A stretch of DNA of 64,000 bases from Flagellimonas olearia (GTDB taxonomy: Bacteria > Bacteroidota > Bacteroidia > Flavobacteriales > Flavobacteriaceae), in contig NZ_WELG01000001.1 of the NCBI RefSeq assembly GCF_009184425.1, positions 558,001 to 622,000 on the forward strand. Direction: 5' to 3'. Both the position numbers and the translations under genes were made by a program. Shown here in pieces: positions 18,461 to 25,907 of the stretch. Under the pieces are notes generated by a model. It was not told where the DNA came from. It did no database searches and saw only the letters and a list, made by a program, of their open reading frames with translations. Each line of letters begins with the position of its first letter. Within the stretch, counting starts at the first letter, position 1.

Positions 18461-18472
18461 TGAATTATCGGT

Positions 18473-18886
18473 TTACTTCTCCACATGTTTTTTAAAATTG
18501 TCGATGATGGCCTGCCATCCATTTTTTTGCATTTCAATCGAATTTTGGTTCTCTGCTTCAAAAGTGGTCGTGATCTTGGTCTTGCCATCCATATCTTCAA
18601 AAAGGGTCAAGGCCTTCCTACCGTCAGTCATGGTGTAGGCAATTTTTTCATTTTCGACAACTTCGTCGTAGGTGGCCTCAAAATCGAACCCGAAACTACC
18701 GTCCTTGGCCTCCATTCTTGATTTTAGCGTTCCGCCGCTCCTTAAATCGTTCTCCGCCTTTGGGCAGTGCCAGGAGTCATCGGCAAAGTTCCATTGGACA
18801 ATATGCTCCGGTCTGTTCCAATAGTCCCAGACCTTTTTCTTGGTAGCAGCGATAGTACTGCTTACGGTAATTTTGATTGCTTCCAT
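18473..18886 (-). CDS. AHSA1/SRPBCC family protein
   Basis: A 137-residue protein starting MEAIKITVSSTIAATKKKVWDYW. It carries HIVQWNFADDSWHCPKAEND, a FEATYDEVVENEKIAYTM strand, FEDMDGKTKITTTFEAENQNS and the C-terminal helix MQKNGWQAIIDNFKKHVEK. This is a complete START-like AHSA1 domain. The ligand is unknown. It sits upstream of the truncated SnoaL gene with 12 bp between them, so the small genes from 18886 down to 17809 look like one transcript. Confidence 0.88.
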   Translation of the reverse strand: MEAIKITVSSTIAATKKKVWDYWNRPEHIVQWNFADDSWHCPKAENDLRSGGTLKSRMEAKDGSFGFDFEATYDEVVENEKIAYTMTDGRKALTLFEDMDGKTKITTTFEAENQNSIEMQKNGWQAIIDNFKKHVEK

Positions 18887-18934
18887 TTTTCTTATTTGTA
18901 TTTATGGTGATGTTCGTTTTTTGATCGAATGGAC

Positions 18935-19546
18935 TTATTTTTTATATTGCCAAAACCTATCCTTTCCTTCGGAAATCCATTCCAGGGATTGTTTTATTCG
19001 CTGTTGTCGGGTCCCTTCGGTTTTAGCGCCTGTTATCCAGACTAGATAGTTCTTTCGAAACGAAGGGGATTTTGATTCAAAAACTTCTTTGGCCTTTGGA
19101 TTGGCCTCCAATTCCTTGACAAAATAATCGGGGACCTCAATGATTTTGGTTTTTTCAGACTTTTTTGGGTTGATTTTTATTCCTTTTTCGTTAAGGGTCA
19201 TCGCCTCTTTCAGCATGGCCCTGAACTCCTTTTCAGGGGGTAACCCTGAAATAGCGGTGATTTTGCCCAAAAAGCGTTGGATAGGTTTTTGGCCCTTACT
19301 TTCCTTCAGTCTGGGGTCGTTCATCAATTCCGCTTTTATAAAGGTGAATGAACAATGGTTCTTGTAGGATGCCATCACGCACATAAAATCCCCTTTGTAG
19401 TCAAAATGGGGGATGCCCCATTTAATCGCTTCCTCCACATCGGGGCAAGTTGTGTGAACGAGTTGACGCCAATGTTCTAAAATGGGTTTTGCAAAATCTT
19501 CCGATGCGGCGATATAGTCATCAACTTTTGGGTTAAATAATGCCAT
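18935..19546 (-). CDS. YdeI/OmpD-associated family protein with DUF1801 domain
   Basis: A 203-residue protein. Residues 1-115 are a DUF1801 domain (YIAASEDFAKPILEHWRQLVHTTCPDVEEAIKWGIPHFDYKG). Residues about 140-200 are the YdeI/Omd tail (VPDYFVKELEANPKAKEVFESKSPSFRKNYLVWITGAKTEGTRQQRI). This two-part architecture and length are normal for the family, whose biochemical role is not settled. It is on the same strand as the AHSA1 gene that follows. Confidence 0.88.
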   Translation of the reverse strand: MALFNPKVDDYIAASEDFAKPILEHWRQLVHTTCPDVEEAIKWGIPHFDYKGDFMCVMASYKNHCSFTFIKAELMNDPRLKESKGQKPIQRFLGKITAISGLPPEKEFRAMLKEAMTLNEKGIKINPKKSEKTKIIEVPDYFVKELEANPKAKEVFESKSPSFRKNYLVWITGAKTEGTRQQRIKQSLEWISEGKDRFWQYKK

Positions 19547-19702
19547 TCCAATTATGGTTTTAATAGAGGTTTGTACTTTATTCGGTCATCGTATACCATT
19601 TAGGGATAGCGGACAAGCCTTTTAAGTTTGATATAGCCTTGTGTCACTATCCCATCAATGTGGGCACTTTCCGTATTCTGTGAAATCGTTTTATGGCCTG
19701 GT

Positions 19703-20077
19703 TTAGACGCTGACCTTGATTCTGCGATTGTATATATACGAAACGGCAAGAATTGCGCCGATTACGATGGGCATTGCCATATAGCCAATGTTCTTGTCCA
19801 CTGCTGCATGGCTGATAAAGGCAAATATCAAGTTGAACGTCAAGCCTGCATATGCCCACTCCTTGATCGTAGGATGGAGCTTGGGTATGACCAAGGCCGT
19901 TGCACCCAGTACCTTACATATAATAAGGGCATAAGCGAAGTAGTCAGGATAGCCCAACGGTTCGGTTCCTGCCGTGGCGTATTCCGGGGCGAACAATAGG
20001 GTGCTCAACGGCATTAGTCCTTCAAAAAGGAAAATGATCACGGTAGCTACCCAAAAGATGATTTTTACTTTTTTCAT
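19703..20077 (-). CDS. DoxX-family membrane protein
   Basis: A 124-residue protein with four membrane segments (residues about 5-27, 45-68, 75-95 and 100-118). It shows the DoxX-like GYPDYFAYALIICKVLGATALVIPKLHPTIKEWAYAGLTFNLIFAFISH. DoxX-family proteins are linked to redox or thiol stress in some bacteria; the role here is unknown. Its upstream region holds two of the island signals: motif copy 4 at 20154-20167 (76 bp before the start) and one copy of the 37-bp element at 20228-20264. Confidence 0.85.
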   Translation of the reverse strand: MKKVKIIFWVATVIIFLFEGLMPLSTLLFAPEYATAGTEPLGYPDYFAYALIICKVLGATALVIPKLHPTIKEWAYAGLTFNLIFAFISHAAVDKNIGYMAMPIVIGAILAVSYIYNRRIKVSV

Positions 20078-20153
20078 GATAGATTGTTTTGATAGGTTAT
20101 GGTATGTTGTTTTTATAAACTATAAAAATTCAAAATTCGAATCGTTCGACATA

Positions 20154-20167
20154 GAACAAATCGGACA
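20154..20167 (-). promoter_or_regulatory. Copy 4 of the island motif GAAYAAAWCRGACA
   Basis: The plus strand reads GAACAAATCGGACA, 76 bp upstream of the DoxX start at 20077. It is bracketed by GAATCG and CGATTC arms. The identical 14-mer recurs at 23925. Confidence 0.6.
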
Positions 20168-20227
20168 CGATTCTTATAGTTCCGTTGTTGCTTAAATCAA
20201 AATTAGGGCCCTATCTTTTAAAAAGGA

Positions 20228-20264
20228 GGTGTGAAAACGGCGGTTGAAGGGGTTCATTGCGCCA
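20228..20264. repeat. Copy A of a 37-bp dispersed element
   Basis: It matches 25848-25884 at 33 of 37 positions. The shared core includes AACGGCGGTT and AAGGGGTT. It ends in a partial GGCGG...CGCC dyad. It lies 17 bp after the cyclase stop and about 150 bp upstream of the DoxX start. Confidence 0.65.
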
Positions 20265-20280
20265 TAGTGCGTTTACGGCC

Positions 20281-21369
20281 TTAAAACATTGAAAGCGAAT
20301 GGATGGAAATTTCTTTGGCCTTTCCCTTTAGGTATACGCTGCCCAACAATCGACTTCGGTATTCCTGGGTTAAGTCCAATATCGATAACAAGTCGGAACT
20401 TATCAAAATCTCTTCTTTAAGTTCACTGCACTTTCCCAAGATACGGGCGGTTGTGTTCAGAACATCCCCGGAATAGGTGATGTCTCTCTTGACAATGCCC
20501 ACTTCACCAGCAACCACGTTCCCAGAGTGGAAACCTGCCTTAAAGGAAGGTACTTCCCCATAGCGTTCCCGATAGTAGTTGCTCTTTAGGGCCATAACTT
20601 CCTTTATTTCAAAAAAACACTTGAGACAATGCTGGGCTTCTGTTCCTTCCTTGTAATCCCAGGCCACCACTACTTCATCACCCACATATTGGTAAATATT
20701 TCCTTTGCTGTCGATGATGGGATCAGTGATATCCGCAAAGAAATCCTTCAACAAACTATGGTATCTTTCGTTGCCCAATGTTTCGGCTAGTGTAGTGGAA
20801 TCGTCCAAGTCTAGGAACATAAAAATCCGTTTTTCTTCTTTAGGGGTATTGTAGCGTCCTCGTAGGATATTCCAAAAAGTACGATGTCCAAATTTGCTGT
20901 TGATTTGCAACATAAGTTGTGTGAATTCTACAATAAAGGCCCAGACCAAGGCATTTTTAAGTGGATAGGGGTCCGTAACAAAATCCCAGAAAGCTTTATG
21001 TGTTTCGGGATGCGAAAGTGGTTTTGCCGTTTGTCTGGGGACAATGACCATTCCCATGACCAAGGTTATGAACAGAACGATCAGGATAAAACTTACCGCT
21101 ACAAATAGCAGGGTATGCCCATACGGTCTGTCCCTAAACTTTTCGTTCACATAAAATACCAAAAGGCTACCACCCAAGAGTGCTCCTATAAACCCGGGCA
21201 CCATGTTTCTGACAACGGAGTTCCAGAAGGAATAGGCTGTAGATGGCCCCAAAGAATAGTATGTGTGCAGTTGTAGATGATCGTAGATGGCAATCACAAA
21301 GCCAAAAAACAACCATAGGAGCATAAGTATGCCCAATTGCCTAAATTTTATTTGGGTAGCCGTTTTCAT
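20281..21369 (-). CDS. Membrane-bound class III adenylate/guanylate cyclase
   Basis: A 362-residue protein with four N-terminal membrane segments (residues about 12-30, 48-70, 84-108 and a weaker one near 138). The C-terminal cyclase domain (about 180-355) has the metal-binding start FLDLDDSTTLAETLG, then YQYVGDEVVVAW, GFHSGNVVAGEVG and YSGDVLNTTARI. These motifs cover both metal aspartates and the nucleotide-binding region. Substrate (ATP or GTP) is not decidable by eye. It would make a cyclic nucleotide at the inner membrane in response to an unknown signal. Confidence 0.87.
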   Translation of the reverse strand: MKTATQIKFRQLGILMLLWLFFGFVIAIYDHLQLHTYYSLGPSTAYSFWNSVVRNMVPGFIGALLGGSLLVFYVNEKFRDRPYGHTLLFVAVSFILIVLFITLVMGMVIVPRQTAKPLSHPETHKAFWDFVTDPYPLKNALVWAFIVEFTQLMLQINSKFGHRTFWNILRGRYNTPKEEKRIFMFLDLDDSTTLAETLGNERYHSLLKDFFADITDPIIDSKGNIYQYVGDEVVVAWDYKEGTEAQHCLKCFFEIKEVMALKSNYYRERYGEVPSFKAGFHSGNVVAGEVGIVKRDITYSGDVLNTTARILGKCSELKEEILISSDLLSILDLTQEYRSRLLGSVYLKGKAKEISIHSLSMF

Positions 21370-21551
21370 TGTTCTAATACTTTACACGCATTTTCCAAAG
21401 TGCCATAATTGACAATGGAAGAATTTAATGGTATCCCTTCCAGTACCGGGATGTGATTTCCCAATTTGTTCAAGCTTGCACCGATAAAAGAGGGGCCGGA
21501 TGAACATGACGGGGTCGAAGGACTTTATTCTTCGCCTTTAAGAGGTTCCTA

Positions 21552-21567
21552 TGTCCGATTTTTATTT
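21552..21567 (+). promoter_or_regulatory. Reversed near-copy of the island motif
   Basis: TGTCCGATTTTTATTT resembles the complement of the island motif (TGTCCGATTTATTC) with two extra bases, in the opposite orientation to the six good copies. It overlaps the stop of the Arr gene. It may be chance and is listed for completeness. Confidence 0.25.
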
Positions 21568-22011
21568 GTTGTCATTAAGGGAATCAATGCCTTTTTCTTT
21601 TAATGCGACCAAATGTTCCTTCATTTTCTGCACTTGTTCCTTTGGATGCCCTTGCCATTTAATTACTTCTCCCACCACTAAAAATGGCTCAATGGAACGA
21701 TAGGACATGGTAGGGTTACCTGGAAATTTCCGATCGGTTAAATCGGGGTCGTTTTCAATCGGTCCCGTTGGCTCCACTAAATATATTCTTTCACGACCAT
21801 TGCCCACTGCCAGTTCCGCCCCCCAAATCGCTGCATCCAATGTAGCCGACAAAAAAATGAACTTTGCTTTCTTTTGGTCTCCATAGTTCGAGTTGTAACC
21901 GACCTCAATTAAGTCCCCTAATCCCAATTCGGCTTTTGTTCCATGAAAGTAGGTTTGTTGAAAGGGACGATGGACTGTTGGGGATACTATTTTATTCGAT
22001 ATTGACGCCAT
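21562..22011 (-). CDS. arr: NAD(+)-rifampin ADP-ribosyltransferase (Arr family)
   Basis: A 149-residue protein from ATG 22009-22011; a GTG two codons earlier overlaps the upstream gene. It has the family motifs TYFHGTKAELGLGDLIEVGY, FIFLSATLDAAIWGAELA, YLVEPTGPIENDPDLTDRKFPGNPT and YRSIEPFLVVGEVIKW, covering the His and Asp residues known to be needed in mycobacterial Arr. Family members inactivate rifamycins by ADP-ribosylating the C23 hydroxyl; many environmental copies have an unknown natural role. It starts 2 bp after the stop of the SRPBCC gene and is probably co-expressed with it. Confidence 0.88.
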   Translation of the reverse strand: MASISNKIVSPTVHRPFQQTYFHGTKAELGLGDLIEVGYNSNYGDQKKAKFIFLSATLDAAIWGAELAVGNGRERIYLVEPTGPIENDPDLTDRKFPGNPTMSYRSIEPFLVVGEVIKWQGHPKEQVQKMKEHLVALKEKGIDSLNDNK

Positions 22012-22013
22012 TT

Positions 22014-22445
22014 TCACTGTTTTGGTTCCACTATTTTCTTGAGTCCATCCACTACGACAGCCCAGTTCTTTTCGGAATCTTTTTTCTTTGTTTCATCATA
22101 ATTGGATTGTGTAATGGTAAGTGCTGTTCCTGCTATGATTTTGGTCACCTCATAGGTTACGACCAGATAATTTTCTGGTTTGTCTTCCAATCCGGCCCAA
22201 CTGCTCAAATAGCTGTAACTTAGTTTTTCATTTGGAATGAATTCCAAGACCACTCCCGTATCCTTATAGGTAGTGCCCTCATATTCCCCGGTCCAAACAA
22301 TGGGTCTCCCTATTTTCCAATCCGTGGTTTGTTCTGAACCAAAAAAGTATAGTTCAATGATTTCAGCCTGTGTCAAGGCTTCCCAAACTTTTTCAATGGG
22401 AGCCTTCACTGTCGTACGGTATACTGATATATGGTCTTGTTGCAT
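22014..22445 (-). CDS. AHSA1/SRPBCC family protein
   Basis: A 143-residue protein starting MQQDHISVYRTTVKAPIEKVWEAL. It shows IIELYFFGSEQTTDWKIGRPIVW, YKDTGVVLEFIPNEKLSYSYLSSW and the C-terminal ENWAVVVDGLKKIVEPK helix, a full AHSA1 domain. Its stop and the Arr start are 2 bp apart, so the pair is likely one transcript. Ligand unknown. Confidence 0.88.
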   Translation of the reverse strand: MQQDHISVYRTTVKAPIEKVWEALTQAEIIELYFFGSEQTTDWKIGRPIVWTGEYEGTTYKDTGVVLEFIPNEKLSYSYLSSWAGLEDKPENYLVVTYEVTKIIAGTALTITQSNYDETKKKDSEKNWAVVVDGLKKIVEPKQ

Positions 22446-22465
22446 GGGGTATGGGATTTAATTTT

Positions 22466-23194
22466 TCAAACCTCTGATCGAAACAATTTAAATGCATCTG
22501 CTTTGGGTGCATATCCAAGTTTTGCGATTGTCTCGGTAATATCAAGCCTTTTATACCTATTATCGGAAATGGCATTGAAAACTTCATATTTTAAGTTATT
22601 CTCGGCAATACACAACCTTAAAAGGTGGTTGAAGTCATCCGGGTGTAGGAATGCACTCAAATCCCTTTTGCTCATTTCGGTATGGTCCTCAGGGAATTCG
22701 TAGGCACCTATACGCAAACAAATGACATTGATATGTTTATTATACGCGTAGTAAGCCCCTAACGCCTCTCCAAAGCACTTTGACACGCCATATACGTTCT
22801 TTGGTCTTACCAAAATACCTGTTGTTGCCTGAACATCTTCAGGATAACTTTCAATGACCTGGGCACTACTTGCAAAAATTAGTTTCTTGCAATTGCAATC
22901 GACTGCTGCTTTAAATAGGTTTCTGGTGGTTGTAATGTTTACATCCAAAATTTTATCTGATTCGGAAAACGGGTCAACTATTCCGGCAAGATGTACAATG
23001 GTATGTACCCCTTGGCAGACTTTGATGCATGCATTGTAATTTTCCAAATCAGCTTCAATCATCTCCACACTCTTGGGAAAATGGACGGAATCCGTGCGGA
23101 CATCAACTGCCCGTATTTGGAAGTCTTTATGGCAATTCTTTATAAAGTAGCTTGCTATTTTACCAGAACCACCGGTAATTAGTACCGTATCCAC
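22466..23194 (-). CDS. NAD-dependent epimerase/dehydratase (extended SDR-like)
   Basis: A 242-residue protein that starts at GTG (23192-23194). The first residues, MDTVLITGGSGKIASYFIK, are the Rossmann dinucleotide motif, so no later start fits. Other marks are VHLAGIVDPFSES, KKLIFASSAQV, the catalytic YGVSKCFGEA (YxxxK) and a short C-terminal substrate part. The length resembles uronate dehydrogenase-like members. Substrate unknown. It follows the SnoaL gene by 6 bp. Confidence 0.85.
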   Translation of the reverse strand: MDTVLITGGSGKIASYFIKNCHKDFQIRAVDVRTDSVHFPKSVEMIEADLENYNACIKVCQGVHTIVHLAGIVDPFSESDKILDVNITTTRNLFKAAVDCNCKKLIFASSAQVIESYPEDVQATTGILVRPKNVYGVSKCFGEALGAYYAYNKHINVICLRIGAYEFPEDHTEMSKRDLSAFLHPDDFNHLLRLCIAENNLKYEVFNAISDNRYKRLDITETIAKLGYAPKADAFKLFRSEV

Positions 23195-23200
23195 TTTTAA

Positions 23201-23557
23201 TTATGCTTCTTTGGACTGTTCAAAAACCATATAACTTTTTATCTCCTTTACTTTCCCATTTTCCAACATGTATACGTCGGCGAAAAAACTTTTCTTTAAA
23301 GATCCATCCCCATGTCTGGCCGTGACCACACCTGTACCCACCACTTTATTGCCTTCCTCTATGAACTCACCGATCTCACTGGAAATCATTTGTGGTACAT
23401 TTTGGTAGAATTCGCGAATGGCATCTTTGCCAGGTTTTAAATTGAAGAAGCCAGGCCAGCCCATTTTGATGTCATCGGCCATGAAGGACAAAGCCTTGTC
23501 AACATTATGTTTTAAGAAGGCCTCGATAACTTGCTTCACTATTTCTTTATTATTCAT
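23201..23557 (-). CDS. SnoaL-like (nuclear transport factor 2 fold) protein
   Basis: A 118-residue protein from ATG 23555-23557 (MNNKEIVKQVIEAFLKHNVDKALSFMADD); an ATG eight codons earlier is also possible. It includes IKMGWPGFFNLKPGKDAIREFYQNVPQMI, EEGNKVVGTGVVTARHGDG and the closing YMLENGKVKEIKSYMVFEQ, a complete NTF2-like cone fold. It may be an isomerase or cyclase-like enzyme, or a ligand-binding protein. It is probably the first gene of a transcript that continues into the epimerase gene. Confidence 0.85.
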   Translation of the reverse strand: MNNKEIVKQVIEAFLKHNVDKALSFMADDIKMGWPGFFNLKPGKDAIREFYQNVPQMISSEIGEFIEEGNKVVGTGVVTARHGDGSLKKSFFADVYMLENGKVKEIKSYMVFEQSKEA

Positions 23558-23924
23558 GTTGCTGGAATTTATACTGCTCATTATTTATGTTTGGTAATTC
23601 GGTATTTTGATTTTGTGCAAATTGCCATTTGATGTGGATTGATATGTCCGGTTCACCGGTGTTATGTTGCCAATCGAATCGCCTATCGCGTATTTTCTTT
23701 GTACAAATGATTGTTCCAATGAATCCCCAATTGCCTTATGTATAACAGTACGCTTCCATGGACAATTTGTCAGCGTAAACCAACCCTTGGGAAATTCCAT
23801 GAATTCCTTTCGTGGTCCTTGGACAATGCCAAAATGCCATGACCAAAAAATGGGTCGGACCGATTCCTTTTAACATCAATGGAATTCGAAGTTTTAAATT
23901 TCGCGTTATATAATGTTTTGTAAT
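23558..23924 (-). other. Gene-free stretch with fragments of a possible decayed gene
   Basis: About 370 bp with no intact gene. On the minus strand one frame reads MLKGIGPTHFLVMAFWHCPR..., and another frame MEFPKGWFTLTNCPWKRTV..., with stops between. Motif copy 5 sits just upstream (23925-23938) in the spot where intact island genes have it. This fits a decayed gene, but I cannot name a family. Confidence 0.35.
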
Positions 23925-23938
23925 AGAACAAATCGGAC
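23925..23938 (-). promoter_or_regulatory. Copy 5 of the island motif GAAYAAAWCRGACA
   Basis: The plus strand reads GAACAAATCGGACA, identical to copy 4. The nearest intact downstream start on the minus strand is about 370 bp away (23557), with only broken frames in between. It also lies just beyond the 3' end of the broken SRPBCC gene. Confidence 0.55.
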
Positions 23939-23956
23939 ACCTGGATTTAAACCATT

Positions 23957-24392
23957 TTATGCATCGGGAATTTTGGTTCCCACCAGATCCTTTCGTTTAT
24001 CCAAAGACTCCTGCCAACCCAAATAGCACATCTCAATGGGTATTGCATTGGGATGCCTATAGTTCCGTACCGTAAGGGACTTTGTTTAATTGAATGCTTG
24101 TGGTCATTTCTCCCGAAAGGTTTGGATCATCAAACCTGCTGCTATATCGAATCAACTCATTGGGCTTGATTTCCAGGTAGCTACCACCAAACGAATGGCT
24201 CTTGTCCGTTGAAAAATTGGTGAAGGACATTTTATAGGTTCCCTCCTTACGAAAGTCCATGTGGTGCATCTTGCCCAAAAAGCCGTAAGGCGGTATCCAT
24301 GGCGCATATGCATTTGGACTTGAAAAGGCCTTGAATATTCTCTCGGGAGTAGTTGTCAATACACGATGTAAGGTCACTGTGTTGTTTGTCAT
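23957..24392 (-). pseudogene. SRPBCC/AHSA1 gene broken by a small out-of-frame deletion
   Basis: The frame from ATG 24390-24392 (MTNNTVTLHRVLTTTPERIF) runs through KMHHMDFRKEGTYKMSFTNFS, GGSYLEIKPNELIRY and VPYGTEL, then hits TAG at 24057-24059. In the next frame the expected family ending is intact: HPNAIPIEMCYLGWQESLDKRKDL, ending IPDA and a stop at 23957-23959. The few residues normally found between GTEL and the IP..IPIEMCYLGWQ block are missing. A small deletion near 24050-24060 therefore both removed residues and shifted the frame. The truncated product lacks the C-terminal helix of the fold. Confidence 0.85.
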
Positions 24393-24436
24393 GGAATTTA
24401 TCCCTGCTTGGTGTTCTTTCCTGGCCATAGTACATT

Positions 24437-25312
24437 TTAAAAAGTGGGTGGTGCCGAATTCAGGTCAGAATCGAGAAAATCCGAAATCATCGGGATAAGC
24501 ACATCCATTTTTTGCATCATCCCGATATGGGTAGTTCCGGGTATAATGGCGAGACGTGACTCGGGTAAACCGTGTATATCACCCATTTTTCCTCCTCCCT
24601 TAGCGCGGAATAGGTCAAGGGCATGCTCGTACCGTACCCCGTCTGCATCTCCAATGATTATAAAAATTGGTGCTTTGATGCCCATTGCCTCTTTTGTCCA
24701 ATCATAAGGTTCTAAATCTATGCTTATTACTTTTTTTATATAATCAGGGAATTTGGCGGGATCGTTTCCATAACTGAGATACTGTTCCTCTATGGGTGTA
24801 TTTTTAAACATATCCGCTGTCATTGTCGGATATAAAGCCTCTACATCGGGCCACCAGCCATCGTGCGCATAAGTGCCTGATAATACAACAAGCCTGCGAA
24901 CCTGTTCGGGATGGCGTATGGTCATTTGGTAGGCTACCCCTCCACCCATACTATACCCCAAAACATCGGCCTTTTCGATATTGAGATATTTGAGCAGGCC
25001 GGATACGTCATCCGCCATGTTTTCATAGCTAAACTGTCGGTCAGTATCCTTGGTGCGACCATGACCCTGCATTTCCACTGCAACTACCTTTCGGTCTTTT
25101 GATAGGACTGGAATGACCTCGGACCAATTCGAGGGTATGTTCATATAGGAACCATGTACCAACACCAGTGGTTTGCCGTTTCCATAGACCTCATAATATA
25201 GTTGAAGTCCGTTTACCGAGGCATAGCCAGATTCTGTTGGTTCAATCTTATCTTGGGCCCTGCCAAGAAATGTCATAAAAATTATGAGCATGGATAACAA
25301 TGTGTGTTTCAT
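24437..25312 (-). CDS. Secreted alpha/beta hydrolase
   Basis: A 291-residue protein with signal peptide MKHTLLSMLIIFMTFLGRAQ. It shows PLVLVHGSYMNIPSNW, EMQGHGRTKDTDR, the nucleophile elbow VLGYSMGGGVAY, the acid in IIIGDADGVR and the catalytic His in IPGTTHIGMM, so the triad is complete. The substrate is unknown. The stop of this gene is 45 bp upstream of the broken SRPBCC start, so both probably belonged to one transcript. Confidence 0.87.
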   Translation of the reverse strand: MKHTLLSMLIIFMTFLGRAQDKIEPTESGYASVNGLQLYYEVYGNGKPLVLVHGSYMNIPSNWSEVIPVLSKDRKVVAVEMQGHGRTKDTDRQFSYENMADDVSGLLKYLNIEKADVLGYSMGGGVAYQMTIRHPEQVRRLVVLSGTYAHDGWWPDVEALYPTMTADMFKNTPIEEQYLSYGNDPAKFPDYIKKVISIDLEPYDWTKEAMGIKAPIFIIIGDADGVRYEHALDLFRAKGGGKMGDIHGLPESRLAIIPGTTHIGMMQKMDVLIPMISDFLDSDLNSAPPTF

Positions 25313-25382
25313 GATTTTTGCTTTGTTATATTTATTTTTCTGTTTTTACTTTTTTCGAATGGATTGAAAACGACAAGAAATT

Positions 25383-25796
25383 TTATTCTTCCCTACGTTT
25401 ACAATGGAACAGCCAATGGTGTCCATATTTGTCTGTCAATTCCCCTGAAAGTCCCCCCCAATGATTTTTTTTTAAGGGATGGATAGGGGAGCCCCCTTTC
25501 TCCAAATTCTTATAATATTTTTTGATTATATACTCGTCTTCACTCTCAACCAAAATGGAAACAGTATTGCCGTTTACTAAATCTTCGTCCCGTAAATCGG
25601 TTCCCATTAAAAGGATATTGCCCTTTTTTAGACTTGCATTTACCACAAGGTTTTTTAAATCATCAGGGAACTTTTCACCCTCCGGGGTTTCCGATATGGT
25701 TTGCACGTCCAGTTCTCCGCCGATACAACCCCTATAAAACTCCATGGCTTCCCTACAATTGCCGTTAAACGTCAGATATGTAATGATTTGATACAT
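25383..25796 (-). CDS. VOC-family protein (PhnB-like)
   Basis: A 137-residue protein beginning MYQIITYLTFNGNCREAMEFYRGCIGG. It has FPDDLKNLVVNASLKKGNILLMGTD, an EDEYIIKKYYKNLEKGG segment and the ending HWGGLSGELTDKYGHHWLFHC, which matches the PhnB/3-demethylubiquinone-methyltransferase-like VOC group. The role is unknown. It is divergent from the GlxA regulator at 25908, and copy B of the 37-bp element sits between the two starts. Confidence 0.87.
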   Translation of the reverse strand: MYQIITYLTFNGNCREAMEFYRGCIGGELDVQTISETPEGEKFPDDLKNLVVNASLKKGNILLMGTDLRDEDLVNGNTVSILVESEDEYIIKKYYKNLEKGGSPIHPLKKNHWGGLSGELTDKYGHHWLFHCKRREE

Positions 25797-25847
25797 CCCC
25801 CTGATTTTGTCCTATACAAAGTTGATAAGAAACTAGCTGACGCCAAG

Positions 25848-25884
25848 GGTGTGATAACGGCGGTTAAAGGGGTTGATTCCGCCA
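25848..25884. repeat. Copy B of a 37-bp dispersed element, between divergent starts
   Basis: It matches 20228-20264 at 33 of 37 positions and contains a GGCGG...CCGCC dyad around GGGGTTGATT. It ends 23 bp before the GlxA regulator start and begins 52 bp beyond the VOC start, so it is well placed as an operator for the GlxA protein. Confidence 0.7.
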
Positions 25885-25907
25885 AACAAATTCATTAGTT
25901 TTAGAGG

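Noticed and set aside
21552-21567. Reverse near-copy of the island motif as a seventh functional site
   Set aside because: Two extra bases, opposite orientation and no gene start in range; probably chance.
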